From the NCBI GenBank assembly GCA_027596945.1, contig JADGJH010000048.1, forward strand, positions 5,795 through 35,682: a DNA stretch of 29,888 nt. The letters run 5' to 3'. Made by a program: the position numbers and the translations under genes. This DNA is from Physocladia obscura. Its lineage: Eukaryota; Chytridiomycota; Chytridiomycetes; Chytridiales; Chytriomycetaceae. Shown in pieces: positions 10,961 through 21,600 of the stretch (positions are counted from its first letter, which is position 1; every line of letters begins with the position of its first letter). A model generated the notes under the pieces. The model was given only the letters and a program-made list of their open reading frames with translations. It searched no databases and was not told the DNA's origin.

Positions 10961-11959
10961 TAGCTCTTCATCAAGTATTGGGTACATGTGCTGGTTGGCA
11001 CACACATAGACCAAGCTTGGACAATGGTGGTTTCGCTTTTCAGGTATGTGTCGACAAAATACATTACAGCTTAAATCTATAGCATACATGCTGATTCCAT
11101 ATTGTTGGCAAAACCTTTGAACTTGAGTTGTTGATACTCCTTCTTCCTGAAGAGAAATATCACCAATTTCATCCTCAGATTCACTAAATATTTCTCTTAA
11201 TTTCGATTCAGATAGTGTCTTGATATGCTTTGAATAAGCATTTAGAAGAAATGTCACCACGCAGTTACTATTGCCAGTTTCATTTGGATAAACCTTTAAA
11301 TTATAATAGTTGAGTACAGCACCATACATTTTTTGATTCATTATATGGACTTGATTTGCTGGAACCGGGGTTATTTCATATTCAATTTTAGTTACTGTTG
11401 TATCATATGGCTGACGCTCGCAATACTCTCTTGTGATTGTATTTATTCTGCCTTCTACCAAGTTATCGGGTACATCTCTTAAAATATACACTTTTTGATC
11501 TACAAATGGATGATTGTTGGTGTAACGAGTAGTGTACGTTACTGTAAAAACCGCGTTGACTCGCAACGCAAACAGTGCCGTCAAACCGTAATCGTCATCA
11601 AACCGCCGTTCCTTATCTTTTGGTCCTCCATCTAGTAGAATCCGTTTTCTCTTCATAACATTGTTAATTATATCCATTCTTCCCTTTTGTCTCACCATAC
11701 TTGAATTCTTGACAAACTTGTTCTTGAAGAAAAACCAATCACCACCAATGGATGCTTTACGCTTATGAATTAGTTTTGCTATTATTTTCTGTAGCATTTT
11801 GTGCTCGTGCCTTGAATTTGGAAGCAGGACGCCATTGATTGATTTCTTCATCACCGTGTATTTTGGTATGACAGCACCAGATGACGTCAATACAATATCA
11901 CATGGTTCAAATAGAGTCACATTTTGATAGAAGCTGATCACTTTTTTGGACGGAAACAT
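10889..11959 (-). CDS. Large N-terminal replication-type protein of virus-like block (356 aa), C-terminally broken
   Basis: Single intron-free ORF from the ATG at 11957-11959. The first half is basic, with a beta-rich segment around DVPDNLVEGRINTITREYCE. The second half carries a pattern I associate with multidomain replication proteins repeated in Rhizophagus, chytrid and large-virus-derived elements: SNCVVTFLLNAY, then QRFCQQYGISMYAIDLSCNV, then PSLVYVCANQHMYPILDEEL. In such proteins this module precedes exonuclease, polymerase or helicase domains. Here the ORF leaves that pattern at about 10960 and stops after a few unrelated residues, just where the helicase frame begins. Enzymatic function is unknown; the assignment to that family rests on memory of the pattern and needs a search. 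Confidence 0.55.
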   Translation of the reverse strand: MFPSKKVISFYQNVTLFEPCDIVLTSSGAVIPKYTVMKKSINGVLLPNSRHEHKMLQKIIAKLIHKRKASIGGDWFFFKNKFVKNSSMVRQKGRMDIINNVMKRKRILLDGGPKDKERRFDDDYGLTALFALRVNAVFTVTYTTRYTNNHPFVDQKVYILRDVPDNLVEGRINTITREYCERQPYDTTVTKIEYEITPVPANQVHIMNQKMYGAVLNYYNLKVYPNETGNSNCVVTFLLNAYSKHIKTLSESKLREIFSESEDEIGDISLQEEGVSTTQVQRFCQQYGISMYAIDLSCNVFCRHIPEKRNHHCPSLVYVCANQHMYPILDEELRKSIFSQERQQSCGKSFKRLVLL

Positions 11960-12140
11960 TAATAAGATTGATAAATAAAATCAATTTTTAAATTAAATTC
12001 AATTTTTTTTTTCATAATTTTAAGAAAATCGAAGAAACAGTTTAAGAAACGACAATTCAAAACCAAACTCAGCAGGTAATTCACCATCATCTGTCTCCTG
12101 CTGCCGCGATTCTCAAGGCGGTGCTGCTCACACATTTGAA

Positions 12141-12835
12141 TTAATCCTCTTGTTCCGACTCCGACTCTTCAAATACCCCATCACCTAACTCTTCATCAAA
12201 GCTCTTAGCCGTATCGTGATTAATAACCTGAGGATTCATTTGCATCTCAACCCAGAACTGAGGCGATAGACAGTCAGAATAAGGCAGTTGCTTACTCAAA
12301 GGTTGATCAAACCAAGTTTTTATGATACTTACTTTGGAGATAAGCTCTCTGAACGAGACCGGAATTTCGAGAAATCGTTGATAATGGTTGACAAAGTAAT
12401 AGAATTGTTGATACTTGAAATACGACGACCGGCATAGGTGAAATTCAGACTCTATGTATTTTAAAAACGTCTCAGTCTGTTCTTTCTTCGATCCAGGGCC
12501 TTGTCGAAACTCAGATTGTCTATGAATAAGTTTACCCGCCAGCTGGAATCGGTAGAAACTTGTTTTGGAGAAGGTGTTGGTGTCAGAAGAGCACCACGCG
12601 ATGATCGGGGTCGAGTTATGTACAAAGAGTCAGAGTTTTTCTGCGCTTTGACTTTTCTCTGCTTGGGTGACACTTTTGATGATGCTGGTCTAATAGTCGT
12701 TGTAACGAGTATTTGGGTGATGATTTGAGCAGACAATAAGCTGGCACGAGAGTCTAGCTCTTTGTCAGACATAGCAGCTGTTTGCTTTATCCATCGGGTG
12801 AACGCGAGTTTAAGAGATGGACTTGGGGGTGTCAT
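12141..12835 (-). CDS. Hypothetical protein, two exons, acidic C-terminus
   Basis: Exon 1 12536-12835 opens at ATG (MTPPSPSLKLAFTRWIKQ). Read straight on, its frame closes at 12461. A 59-nt GT-AG intron (12477-12535) instead joins it in phase to 12141-12476, a clearly protein-like frame (FLKYIESEFHLCRSSYFKYQ, ending in an acidic EESESEQED tail), giving 211 aa. A perfect donor GTAAGTATC inside exon 2 could remove another 42 nt in phase, so the length may be 197. The N-terminal half is Ser/Pro/Lys-rich and probably disordered; the C-terminal half is aromatic and helical. I recognise no family. It follows the gene at 13088-14432 on the same strand and may belong with it or with the adjacent virus-like block. 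Confidence 0.5.
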
Positions 12836-12986
12836 TTTGAAACAATGAACAACCAGTCAAATCCTTTGAAAAAGTCAAACGGATGGATTTTTTTTCCAGA
12901 GCAAGTATCCACTTAACACAGCCGAAAATCCAGGGTCCTATTCTCTTTGAGCGCCTCTTAACTACAAAAAAGTACAAGAGACATTA

Positions 12987-13004
12987 CTCAGTATCATTAC
13001 TGAG
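12987..13004. terminator. Perfect hairpin CTCAGTA-TCAT-TACTGAG between two minus-strand genes
   Basis: Seven-base-pair arms with a 4-nt loop, 84 bp beyond the stop at 13088 and 150 bp before the next gene on the same strand. It could form in the 3' UTR of the upstream gene. Function is not established. Confidence 0.25.
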
Positions 13005-13087
13005 CTTAGTACTCAGGTGAAATTATGCCTTTTTGAGCAATAAAATATAACATCATTTTTGATTTGGAATCGGATTCAATCAACAAA

Positions 13088-14432
13088 TCACACATCCTCC
13101 TCATCATTTTCCGCGATGATAGAGCTCCCCAAATCGGGCAGATTCAGTTTTGCTATTGAAGTAAATATCATTAAACGTGTAGCAAGCTTAGCAAAAAAGT
13201 GACAGATTACCAGCTTGGACTCGCAAATATGTCATAAGCTCATTGGACCAGCCTTTCTCTCAACCAATTCTTTTTCTGTAAATTCAACCATTCCTTTGAT
13301 ATACTCGGCAATTTCGTTATACACAGTGTCCCCTCTCAGTCTTGCTTTCGCAGCAGTCAGCAGTCTTAAATCCTTAATTTTTTAACAAAGAGCTAATGTG
13401 GGGTCCTCACGAATCAACTCGCCTTCGATCGCCTTCGTCCATGCGTATTTCATCTAATTGGATTGATTTTTAACACAGCTATGCTGAAATTACAATGCTC
13501 TTACATCATTTAACCATGACAGCACCATTTTCATGTTTCCGGATAAGTCGTAACTATCCCCATCTACAGTTACATCAGCGCTTCCTAAGTCCCGTGAATG
13601 GGATTCAAAGACAACTGGTGTCCACATGACAAAGCAAATCCGATTTCTGGAGCACCAGCGTAAGAAGGCAGGGATCGAAGTCACTTGCTTGCTTTTAGTG
13701 TAGTGACGGTCATTGTCATGTCGCTTTTGAGCAAAGAACTTTCCAACAATGACGAGTTTCTTCGAATCAGTCACTGGCAGGGTCAAGGAAGGTAGCTCGT
13801 TTAAAGAACCTCTACCCGCTCTGTATCGTTCAACCACATATTGTAGGAAGCGGGGCTTGTCGTCAAACGATTGATCGACAGAAGGAAACATTCTAAAATC
13901 ATGTATCAGTTGTTACCACAAGACCCCCAAAGATACATTCACCTTTGTTCCGCAGATGAGCACCACACCAACCACCCCATGCAAAAGTTATAATACTATA
14001 TTTGAATCAATAAGTCAGACACGGAATGTTTCCTGAACTCACATAAGTGAATCCATCGTGCGATCGCTGGAAGCTGAACATTAATATGCCAGTTCGTTCC
14101 ATTAAAGCCAGCGAGTACCCCGAATATAAACTGGAGAGAAGCAAAGGACGAAGATACTCGTCCTCAAAGTATGAGCGAACAATTTTCTCATAGACTTGGA
14201 TACTCGCACATCCTCCAGTTACGGGTGGTACTCGAGTGCTTAAGTCACGATCGCGTCGACGTAGTTTTGTAGCTAGAGACTTGATGAATTCTATTTCACT
14301 CTCACGTCGTTCTTTGGCTCCCTACGCCGAAACAAATCGAAATTAAAAAAAGAAACATTTTCGTTAGAATTCGAATCAGGAAGGAGAAGTGGGAAGTACT
14401 TACTCCATTAAACAAGGATGGAGGCAAAGTTT
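13088..14432 (-). CDS. Hypothetical spliced gene, 5' end unresolved
   Basis: Exons read by phase: 14404-14432 (partial), 14043-14321, 13943-13995, 13505-13892, 13411-13453, 13249-13344, 13088-13152. The product has over 300 residues, with aromatic and basic stretches such as DRDLSTRVPPVTGGCASIQ, MGWLVWCSSAEQRMFPSVD and SIPAFLRWCSRNRICFVMW, and an acidic end AENDEEDV. I recognise no family. An apparent in-frame stop at 13382-13384 disappears if the 66-nt intron 13345-13410 is used. The last junction is doubtful: the donor GTCCAA is weak, and a second frame across it (KGWSNELMTYLRVQ, about 13211-13258) is equally protein-like, so a 2-nt indel in GAGAGA near 13258 is possible. No ATG was found upstream; the first visible exon starts 45 bp from the divergent DDHD start codon, so the 5' end may be lost. 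Confidence 0.45.
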
Positions 14433-14457
14433 CTGATTGAATTATTTATTAGTTTGA

Positions 14458-14655
14458 ATGGAAAATTTGAAAAAAGATGCGAAGAAGTTTGATAACGTCA
14501 CTTGGGCCACGTGCAGGAGGAATATCGCCAGTATCACCAACAAAAACAAAAGCAACAAACGCACCGTGCGCACAAAAGAAAACAAACACTCCGCGCGCCG
14601 CTATATTTGTTGTGCATGGGATGGGCTCGCAAGTCGAAAACTACGGCCGGTTTGA
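14458..14655 (+). promoter_or_regulatory. Possible overlapping upstream ORF at the DDHD start
   Basis: An ATG 19 bp before the DDHD start opens a different frame of 65 codons that overlaps the beginning of the coding region. Its product is Lys/Asn-rich and unlike any family. If transcripts begin upstream of 14458, scanning ribosomes would meet it first and it would lower DDHD translation. If transcription starts between 14461 and 14476 it is irrelevant. Confidence 0.25.
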
Positions 14656-17073
14656 CCAGAACCTAGCCCAGCTGCGGAAAACTTGCGCCGATGTGTTGAA
14701 CGAAGACTTTGGCGAATCAGATTCGGACTTGGATACAATTAGTGACAGCATCAACGGTCCTTCCGTGGCGTTCATTGGCGTCGAGTGGCATTCGTTGGTG
14801 CATGGGTGAGTGTAGGCGATTACGTAATATCAACAAATAAGATGCATGATAATAATATCCTTCAGCCTCGATTCCGTCGACGCACGCATGAATCTCGTGA
14901 CTCTGCCAACTACTCCAATTTTTCGCCTTATCTGTAATGACGCCATTTCAGACGTGCTTTACTATTATTCGGCATTCCACGGACAAAAAGTAATGTTGGC
15001 TTCATTTTTGTTTTTGTATTTTTTATTTGCTTTATGTGGCTGACAGCATAAGTTTATTTATTTCTTCATAAAAAAAGGTTCTCAAAATTGTCGCCAAAGT
15101 CCTGAATACCGAATATCGTAAGTTTATGGCCCAACATCCTGACTTTGGTGGCAAAATATGCTTTCTTGGGCACAGTCTAGGTGGCGTTATTTGTTACGAC
15201 CTCCTTGCAAACCAAGATATTGCTGTTGAGATGGAAAACGATGACAACAATGGAATTGAATCTGATGACAGTGAATCAAATAAACAAAACCCTGACGCAC
15301 AAAAAAATGGCCCAGCTTCGAAACACGAAGAAAAGAAAAAACGATGTCGAACGCATTTCGAAATTTCGTATCCAAAACTTGATTTTACTCCAGAGTGAGT
15401 ATTTTGTTCAACACCGTTTATAGAATTGAATAAATTTTTAGCATCCTCGTCACTATTGGTACTCAAATTGGGGCAGTCATGATCATGCGCGGCCAATCAC
15501 CACAAGAGTACCCACTTCCATCGACAATGATACATCGCAATATTTTCCATCTTTACGATCCTGTGGCTTATCGACTGGAACCACTAGTTGATCCACGGTA
15601 CGCGGATATTTCGCCTCAACCAATCCAACGACCGTCTTGCTCGTTTTCTGCTAATGCGTCCTTCACATCGCTTGCATATTATCGATCGCTCAGCCAGCTT
15701 ATCAGTAGGTAATAAAGCGGATGATGATGTTTTTTGTTGTTATTATTGTTGTTTTTTTTGAATGAATGAATAGATATATACCTGATATTGCCGCCGTCTC
15801 GACTTTTGCGGATATGATTCCACCATTTCCCCAAATTCCGCAACTTTCAACTGTTACCGCTGCAGCCTCTGCCACTACTGATACCAGTGACACCGAAAGT
15901 GCGGAAAGAAACAACACTGCAACCCCGGGATTCGGCTTAGACGCGTTCTTTGTTGTCGGCGGGATTGGAATCCAACAAAGTTTCAGCGAGGCAAGAAAAG
16001 CCGTCTTTGAGCGCATGGTTGGTCTCACACGCAGTCTTTTTGACGCTGGTGGGGCGTTTGGAATCGGTCTTGGAATTGGTGGCAGCGGTGAGGCATCATC
16101 ACCAACGATGATTGGAGTCAAGAGAAATCATACACGGGATTTGCGCGAAATTGACGGAATAGTTGATATCGATGAGTATAATGAAGAGTGCAAGCGGATT
16201 AAATCATTACGCAAGATCGTTGAACCAACAGGAAAGTATGCGCGGAAAAAAAATCCCGAAGAAAATAGCAACATTGATGTCAGTATTGACGAAAGCGAAG
16301 GAATAGTTTGTTCAGAAGAACAAATTGCACGGATAGCAATGACGGCAGGGCTGGCCGTAGTCGGTCCTTCTTTGGTAGACGGCGTTTTGGAAACCATCAA
16401 AAGTGCAGTGCGACGAGTTTCGAACGCATTCATTTCGTTTGACAGCGATATGTCTAACAACGAAACGAGTAATGTGGTGTCACGTGATGTTGCGAATGAC
16501 AAAAAGTGGCAAGAGTCGACAACTATGGAATTGGAATCGAAAATAAGTGTGGGGGCGCAATCAACGCTAGCATCACCATCGCTTACAAAAAAAAAGTTTG
16601 TTGTTCCCGAACATCTGCCGCCGATAGTAACAGCCAAGAAGCCAGCAACAAATACAAACGCTGCACCAATTGCTGCACCACCGCCACCACGCCGTGCACA
16701 TTCGAAGCAAGAAGTGGAAGAAGCTTTGACAACAGGATTGGCTGCAGCTGCAGCCCGAGTTCTTCAGCAACCACCGACAGCAACAAATAGCGATTCTGCC
16801 GTTTCTGCAATTCCCTTAGAAAACGAACAGACGCAAAATATCAAGGCCAGTGAAAGCAATAACATGAAAGACAGCAAAGATATACACAAAGAGAAGAGAG
16901 GAGAGAAGCCGTTGCCATTGAAAGAAAGATTGGATTACTTTGTCACGGAATCACTGATTGACAGTACAGTGCATCAATATATTGTTGGAATGAGGGCGCA
17001 TTTCTCGTATTGGACAAATAAGGAGGCAATGTATTTAATTATTGATGATTTACTGAGAGAAAAGAAAGAGTGA
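14477..17073 (+). CDS. DDHD-domain phospholipase (PA-preferring phospholipase A1 family), 5 exons
   Basis: Lipid hydrolase related to mammalian DDHD1/DDHD2 and yeast YOR022C, acting on phosphatidic acid and related phospholipids at internal membranes. Exons: 14477-14805, 14866-14989, 15078-15394, 15442-15708, 15774-17073. Phases agree and give 778 aa. An N-terminal alpha/beta-hydrolase strand (AAIFVVHGMGSQVENYGRF) leads to the nucleophile motif LGHSLGGVICYD with Ser184. The DDHD domain begins about residue 257 and includes HLYDPVAYRLEPL (Asp296), RLDYFVTE (Asp733) and RAHFSYWTNKE (His755). The fourth Asp of the DDHD quartet aligns with Glu763 here. Between them lies a long low-complexity linker, so the domain is split by about 400 residues. 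The first ATG of the region (14458) is out of frame with this protein. Confidence 0.9.
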
Positions 17074-17410
17074 TAAGGGATAGCGAAGTTTTTATTTTTA
17101 TTTTCTCTCGATTTCTTTTAATATTATTATTCTATCGTAAATATTAGTTTTATTATGAGGTTTGTGCATTGATAAAATGGGTCAAATTGAAGGTGGCACG
17201 AAAAGATAAGATTGACGGCGGAAACCCTGGTTTTTTCGACCTGCTGTCCCACATCGGAAAATTTCGATTCACTTTTTTTTTCCATTATTAAATTCTTCAA
17301 ATACTTTTTTTCTTCGTCGGTTTAAAACGCGCCAAGCTTCCACTTCTTATCCGTGCATCTGGGGCCTAATCTTTTTCTCCCACAAGTTTAACACGCTTAG
17401 CGTCTTTTAC

Positions 17411-17422
17411 ATGTCTGCCTAA
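17411..17422 (+). promoter_or_regulatory. Upstream ORF 1 (3 codons) in bZIP leader
   Basis: ATG TCT GCC TAA: a three-residue ORF 231 bp from the bZIP start to the end of this stop. S. cerevisiae GCN4 uORFs are likewise 2-3 codons, and the first permits reinitiation. Whether this position is inside the transcript is not known. Confidence 0.4.
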
Positions 17423-17429
17423 ACCCCCC

Positions 17430-17531
17430 ATGGTTTCCTCCTGGATCCCTTTTCTACAACTTTATTTTACCAACGTCCCAACAAAGTACTCGCATCCTTT
17501 TGGATTGCTCCTTTTAAGCCAATCAATATGA
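17430..17531 (+). promoter_or_regulatory. Upstream ORF 2 (33 codons) in bZIP leader
   Basis: The ATG at 17430 (CCATGG context, a good Kozak-like fit with G at +4) opens 33 codons and stops with TGA at 17529-17531. It begins 7 nt after uORF1 ends. The length is in the range of the longer uORF of Neurospora cpc-1. The peptide is hydrophobic and aromatic, with no known family. Confidence 0.4.
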
Positions 17532-17596
17532 TGGTCTTTTACTACGAAAGCTACTCGCTGCCCAGCAACAACGACAGAATATTACAAAACCTATAA
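17528..17596 (+). promoter_or_regulatory. Upstream ORF 3 (22 codons), overlapping uORF2 stop
   Basis: ATGATG at 17528-17533 opens 22 codons, ending at TAA 17594-17596, 56 nt before the bZIP start. Its first ATG overlaps the TGA of uORF2 (ATGA), an arrangement associated with termination-reinitiation. Together with uORF1 and uORF2 it forms a graded series of short ORFs before the main frame. Confidence 0.4.
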
Positions 17597-17652
17597 ATCA
17601 ACTTCTGAGTCTCAAAAATTTGAATACACAGTTACATATCAACGATAAAACC

Positions 17653-18645
17653 ATGCCACCACCCAGTAACAACCACAACGACAATATCATCTCGGATGAA
17701 AGCCTCTTTGGCTGTCTCATCGACGACGATCTGTTCAACTTCGGTTTGTTTTTTTGACATGATTTATCTTCGATATGTCAATCCACCCGAAAATTTTGAC
17801 TGATTTCAAATCACTTTTTTGTAGTTGAAACAACGTCAACCGTTTCTTCCCCACAAACTTCACCTGTCAAATCTTCATACGAACTAAATGAAATTGACAT
17901 CGGTCAATGCATCGTCTCCCAGATAGTCGAAAATGCTGACCCCAATATCGTCAGCTTGTTTGACTCCACATCAGCTCAAATGTTCTCGTCACTGTTTCCT
18001 GAGACTCAACCGCACATGCCACTTATATCATCTGAGTCAAGTGCTCATCTTCTACCTTCCGATGCTGTACGACTTATCGCGTCGACTGAAGCAAAACTTG
18101 ATGCTCACCCCGCTCTCGCTCCGATTGTTGCGCGCTTGCGCCAGTCTCTTGCTTCTGCTGCTGCTACATCTCGAACAAATGTCTCCCCTACCCCTTCTCC
18201 TGTATCGCAGTTCCTCAACACACCTTTCTTGGGTACTGTCGATTTCACTTCGCCTGTTTCCGGTTTAGATGCATCCCCGCTTCTTGCATCAATGGCCGAC
18301 GCCTTTGCTGTCCAATGGGACGCTGCACTTCTTGCTAGTGGCACAATGATGAATGGTTTTCTCGAAAAACCGAAGGCTAAAGTCGGTCGTAAGCGCAAGG
18401 AACGCCCAAATGATCCAGTCGAATTGTTGCGCGAGCTAGATGTTAAACGCCAACGAAATACCGAATCTGCCCGTCGAAGCAGAATCAAGCGTATGGCAGA
18501 GCTTGATGAGTTGCATTCGAGTTTGGACGTAAGTCGGGAGAATGAACGGAAAGCTTTGGAGCGTATTAAGATTCTTGAGGGTGAGCTTGAGAAAGCAAAG
18601 AAGTTACTGGTGTTAGCTGGAGAGCGCTTGAAGGCTACTTTATAA
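17653..18645 (+). CDS. bZIP transcription factor, Gcn4/CPC1-like, 2 exons
   Basis: DNA-binding activator likely in control of amino-acid biosynthesis. Exons 17653-17743 and 17825-18645 give 303 aa. The C-terminal bZIP spans about residues 225-300: basic region KRQRNTESARRSRIKRM with the family-defining Asn242 and Arg250 (N-x7-R), then leucine-type heptads through DELHSSL, LERIKILEGELEKAKKLL. 'NTESARRSR' is nearly the Gcn4 sequence NTEAARRSR, unlike AP-1/Yap or CREB types. The N-terminus is acidic (DESLFGCLIDDDLFNF) and Ser/Pro-rich, as expected of activation domains. Three upstream ORFs in the leader strengthen the Gcn4/CPC1 reading, because this factor is regulated by uORFs and eIF2 phosphorylation in other fungi. 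The precise orthology is inferred. Confidence 0.85.
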
Positions 18646-21600
18646 TTTTTCGATATTTGCACGTCATACAATGTTATGATTGTGTTCATTTTAAATATTT
18701 TTCAGCTTTACTATCTTCATTCCAACTTGAATGTTTGCAGTTACGGGGTTTTTTTAATTTTTTTGTGCCTTCGTTTTCTTTTGCTACAGTTGTTTCTTAG
18801 AATACAAACTACGTTTTGGAAAATTGGTAATTTTGTTCGTACATGCATGTAAGTTGACAAGAATGTAAGACGGCCGACATCTGGCATGTTTGTGTTGTCC
18901 TCTCTTGATTGGCACCCAAAAATTTGCACCTTCTCCAATTATTATCATCATCATCGCTGAATATTTATTTTATTCATGAAAGGATGTCCGATTTTATTGT
19001 GTTCTCGTTCCTATTTGCGGAATTTGTAATCAGCAGAATCATTTCCACAAAATTCAAGACGCCGAATTAAAATCTACTCTTCAAAACGCCGTTTTATGCT
19101 GACTGCACTGCAATATTATGGGATTCTAATTACAAGCACAACTATAATTTTCATTTTGTTTGACAAACAATTGCGTGTGGTTAGTTTGTTAAAGATTTTT
19201 CAAATAACTCCTTGTCTCAATCTAAACTCCAATTAAAATGCCTTCTATAAACACTCATCACAAACCCGCATCTTCTTAAATATTAATACTTCAATCTAGC
19301 GCTAGCAAATCTGTCTGAGAATAGTCCCTATTACGGTATTTGTTGAAGGCAAAACTTTACTTGACGCGGCTGTCAAAACTGATTCAAACTCTTCTGAAAG
19401 CAAAAACAATGATGGACAGTATACGACGTAGTCAGATGATGTGGTCATTGATGATGAGAATGCAAGAAATTTTTATTTACTTTCGCATTTTTGATTTGTT
19501 TATAGCATGCTTTACAATTTTAATCCACGATTTTTTCCAAAGCTGCTTCGGAATCTGTTCTGGTGCATAATAATGAATTTTAATATTTGAAAGGTGTTTT
19601 TATGAATCATTATACTTCGTGTAACTTTCCTCATTAAGAATTTATAAGATAGATTCTTTTAAATAAAGAAATTTTCGGATGAATTCAATGAAATGCATTT
19701 TAAAAATTTTGAATGAATTCAACTCATCTTTTATACACAGTTTTTGTGATTGAAATTTAAAATAATATTTAGAATATAATAATTAGACGTATAGACTGAA
19801 GCTATTTTAAATTTAGACCTTGACTGATTTACTTCCTTTTTTTTTTGTTTTGTTTTGCATGCAAGTTATTTTGTGGGTTGGTCATTTATGAGTGAGTACA
19901 AAAAGTGTGTGTTGTATTGTATTGGGGGTATTTATTTATATGTGATTTCTTTCAAGAAGTTCACTTGCTAAACCCTGCCTTTTCCCACACAAAAAAAACA
20001 CACACAACAGCAATCAAACACTAACAAATAGACAGTGCTGCACATCACCCCTCGCTGCTGCTACTGCTTACACATCACTGGCTGCTGCTAGCTGCTACAG
20101 TTACCAGCTTTGATACACAGGTCCAAATTTGAACATCCAAAATAAATCAAGCTATCTCTGGTTCCATTCCATCAATCAGCACCTTGTAATGTAACTGTTC
20201 TTTGCCACCACTTTATCTTAAATTAACTGAAAGTCAGATAGACCTGTATATCAGCCACTGTTTTAGACTAACAAAAAAAGTGGCACATGTAAACAGGTGT
20301 GTTCATATATTAATCATGTTTCTTTCTAATTAGACTTACTCTGACAAAAATTCATGATTCAAGATAATTCTGTAAGGCACTGATGTGAAGTTTGTCTTTA
20401 ATTTCTTAATGAAAATTGATCTATATGTGAGATGTTAGTGCTCAATAAAGTATCTGAAAGCCACAATTGATTTTATTTAGATAAACCTGGTGGATATAGT
20501 AATCAAGACTCATATAAACCAAACAAAATTTTTAAAAATTCCAAACCTGGTGAATCCAAGATATTAGTGCTTGTTGGAATCAGAAAAAGGGAAACAATTT
20601 CTTATCTCTAATCTGAAACAAATACAAAAGCTGTGGAATGAAATGTTTAATAAATAATAATAACTTTCCAAAAAATAACTTAAAGTCCTTCAACACATTC
20701 CACCTTCCATCACCACTTACAGCACCATCACCCAAAGAGTAAGATCCTTGATGAATGTTTCTAAACCACATTCCAACAGTGCTCATAAAATATCTGAAAG
20801 CAACAGTAAATTTTTTTCACATTCCATCAGCCCTTTTTGTAGTATTGTAGAATAGCAGCTTGGAAACAGGCATGAAGTTCTGGTAAGTTACAGAAGAGTA
20901 GTAGTAGGGCCACTAGTAGCTGTATCAGCTTGAGTCAACTAATTCAACATTGTGTATCTCAGAACTAAATGATAAGAGTTTGAGATTCAAGTATGAGATA
21001 TGAGTTGAAGCAGAAGTATAACACTTAATAAAGACTTTGTTTTTATTTAATAAGACCAAAAATAATAAAATGAAGAAAAAGAGTTTGGTTTAAGTAGTTT
21101 TTGGAATAGAAAGAAAAAGAAAGAAAAAGAATAAAAGATGTTAAGTCTACTTGGACTATTTTAACATAATTTACATCACCTTTTGTATCCTTTCTTCATG
21201 TCAAGCAATTGAGCTCAATACTTTGCCATTATTATTTTTTTCAATCTCCATTTGACTGATATTTCTTATTACACTGCTGGGGTACATGACTTCATTCCAC
21301 ACAGAGTTGAGTAAACATGCTTACAGGTAATTTTTCCTATTCTCATTCACATCTTCTGTTTTTATTACTCTCTGTGGCCAAGAAGTTGAAAGTCAATGTG
21401 AACTTGAGTGCCAATATTAATATTGTGATTTGATTGAATAAAAAACTTTATTTTGATTATTTATTCTCAGCATTTGGTGTTGTGATGTTTCTGTCAAAGA
21501 CTTTGACAATTCTGCGGAAATGGATGATGACTGACATGAAGAAAAGAATGATTGTCAAATAGTGTGATGTGTTTGGTTGAAAAGGGTGTGGATTTAATTG

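Noticed and set aside
10879..11064. Third open frame (61 codons) across the replication-protein/helicase junction
   Set aside because: It shows no motif of its own and is explained as a shadow of the two overlapping frames.
12461..12535. Apparent frameshift at the end of the MTPPSPSLK ORF
   Set aside because: A 59-nt intron at 12477-12535 joins the two coding-like frames in phase, which is simpler than an indel.
13382..13384. In-frame TAA in the 13088-14432 gene, first read as a nonsense mutation
   Set aside because: A 66-nt GT-AG intron (13345-13410) with a GTGAGG donor and a CTGAC branch-like sequence removes it and restores phase, so it is not evidence of a pseudogene.
17607..17613. TGAGTCT before the bZIP start, considered as a Gcn4 autoregulatory site
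   Set aside because: It lacks the final A of GAGTCA and falls inside the presumed leader; a 6-of-7 match to a short motif is not support.
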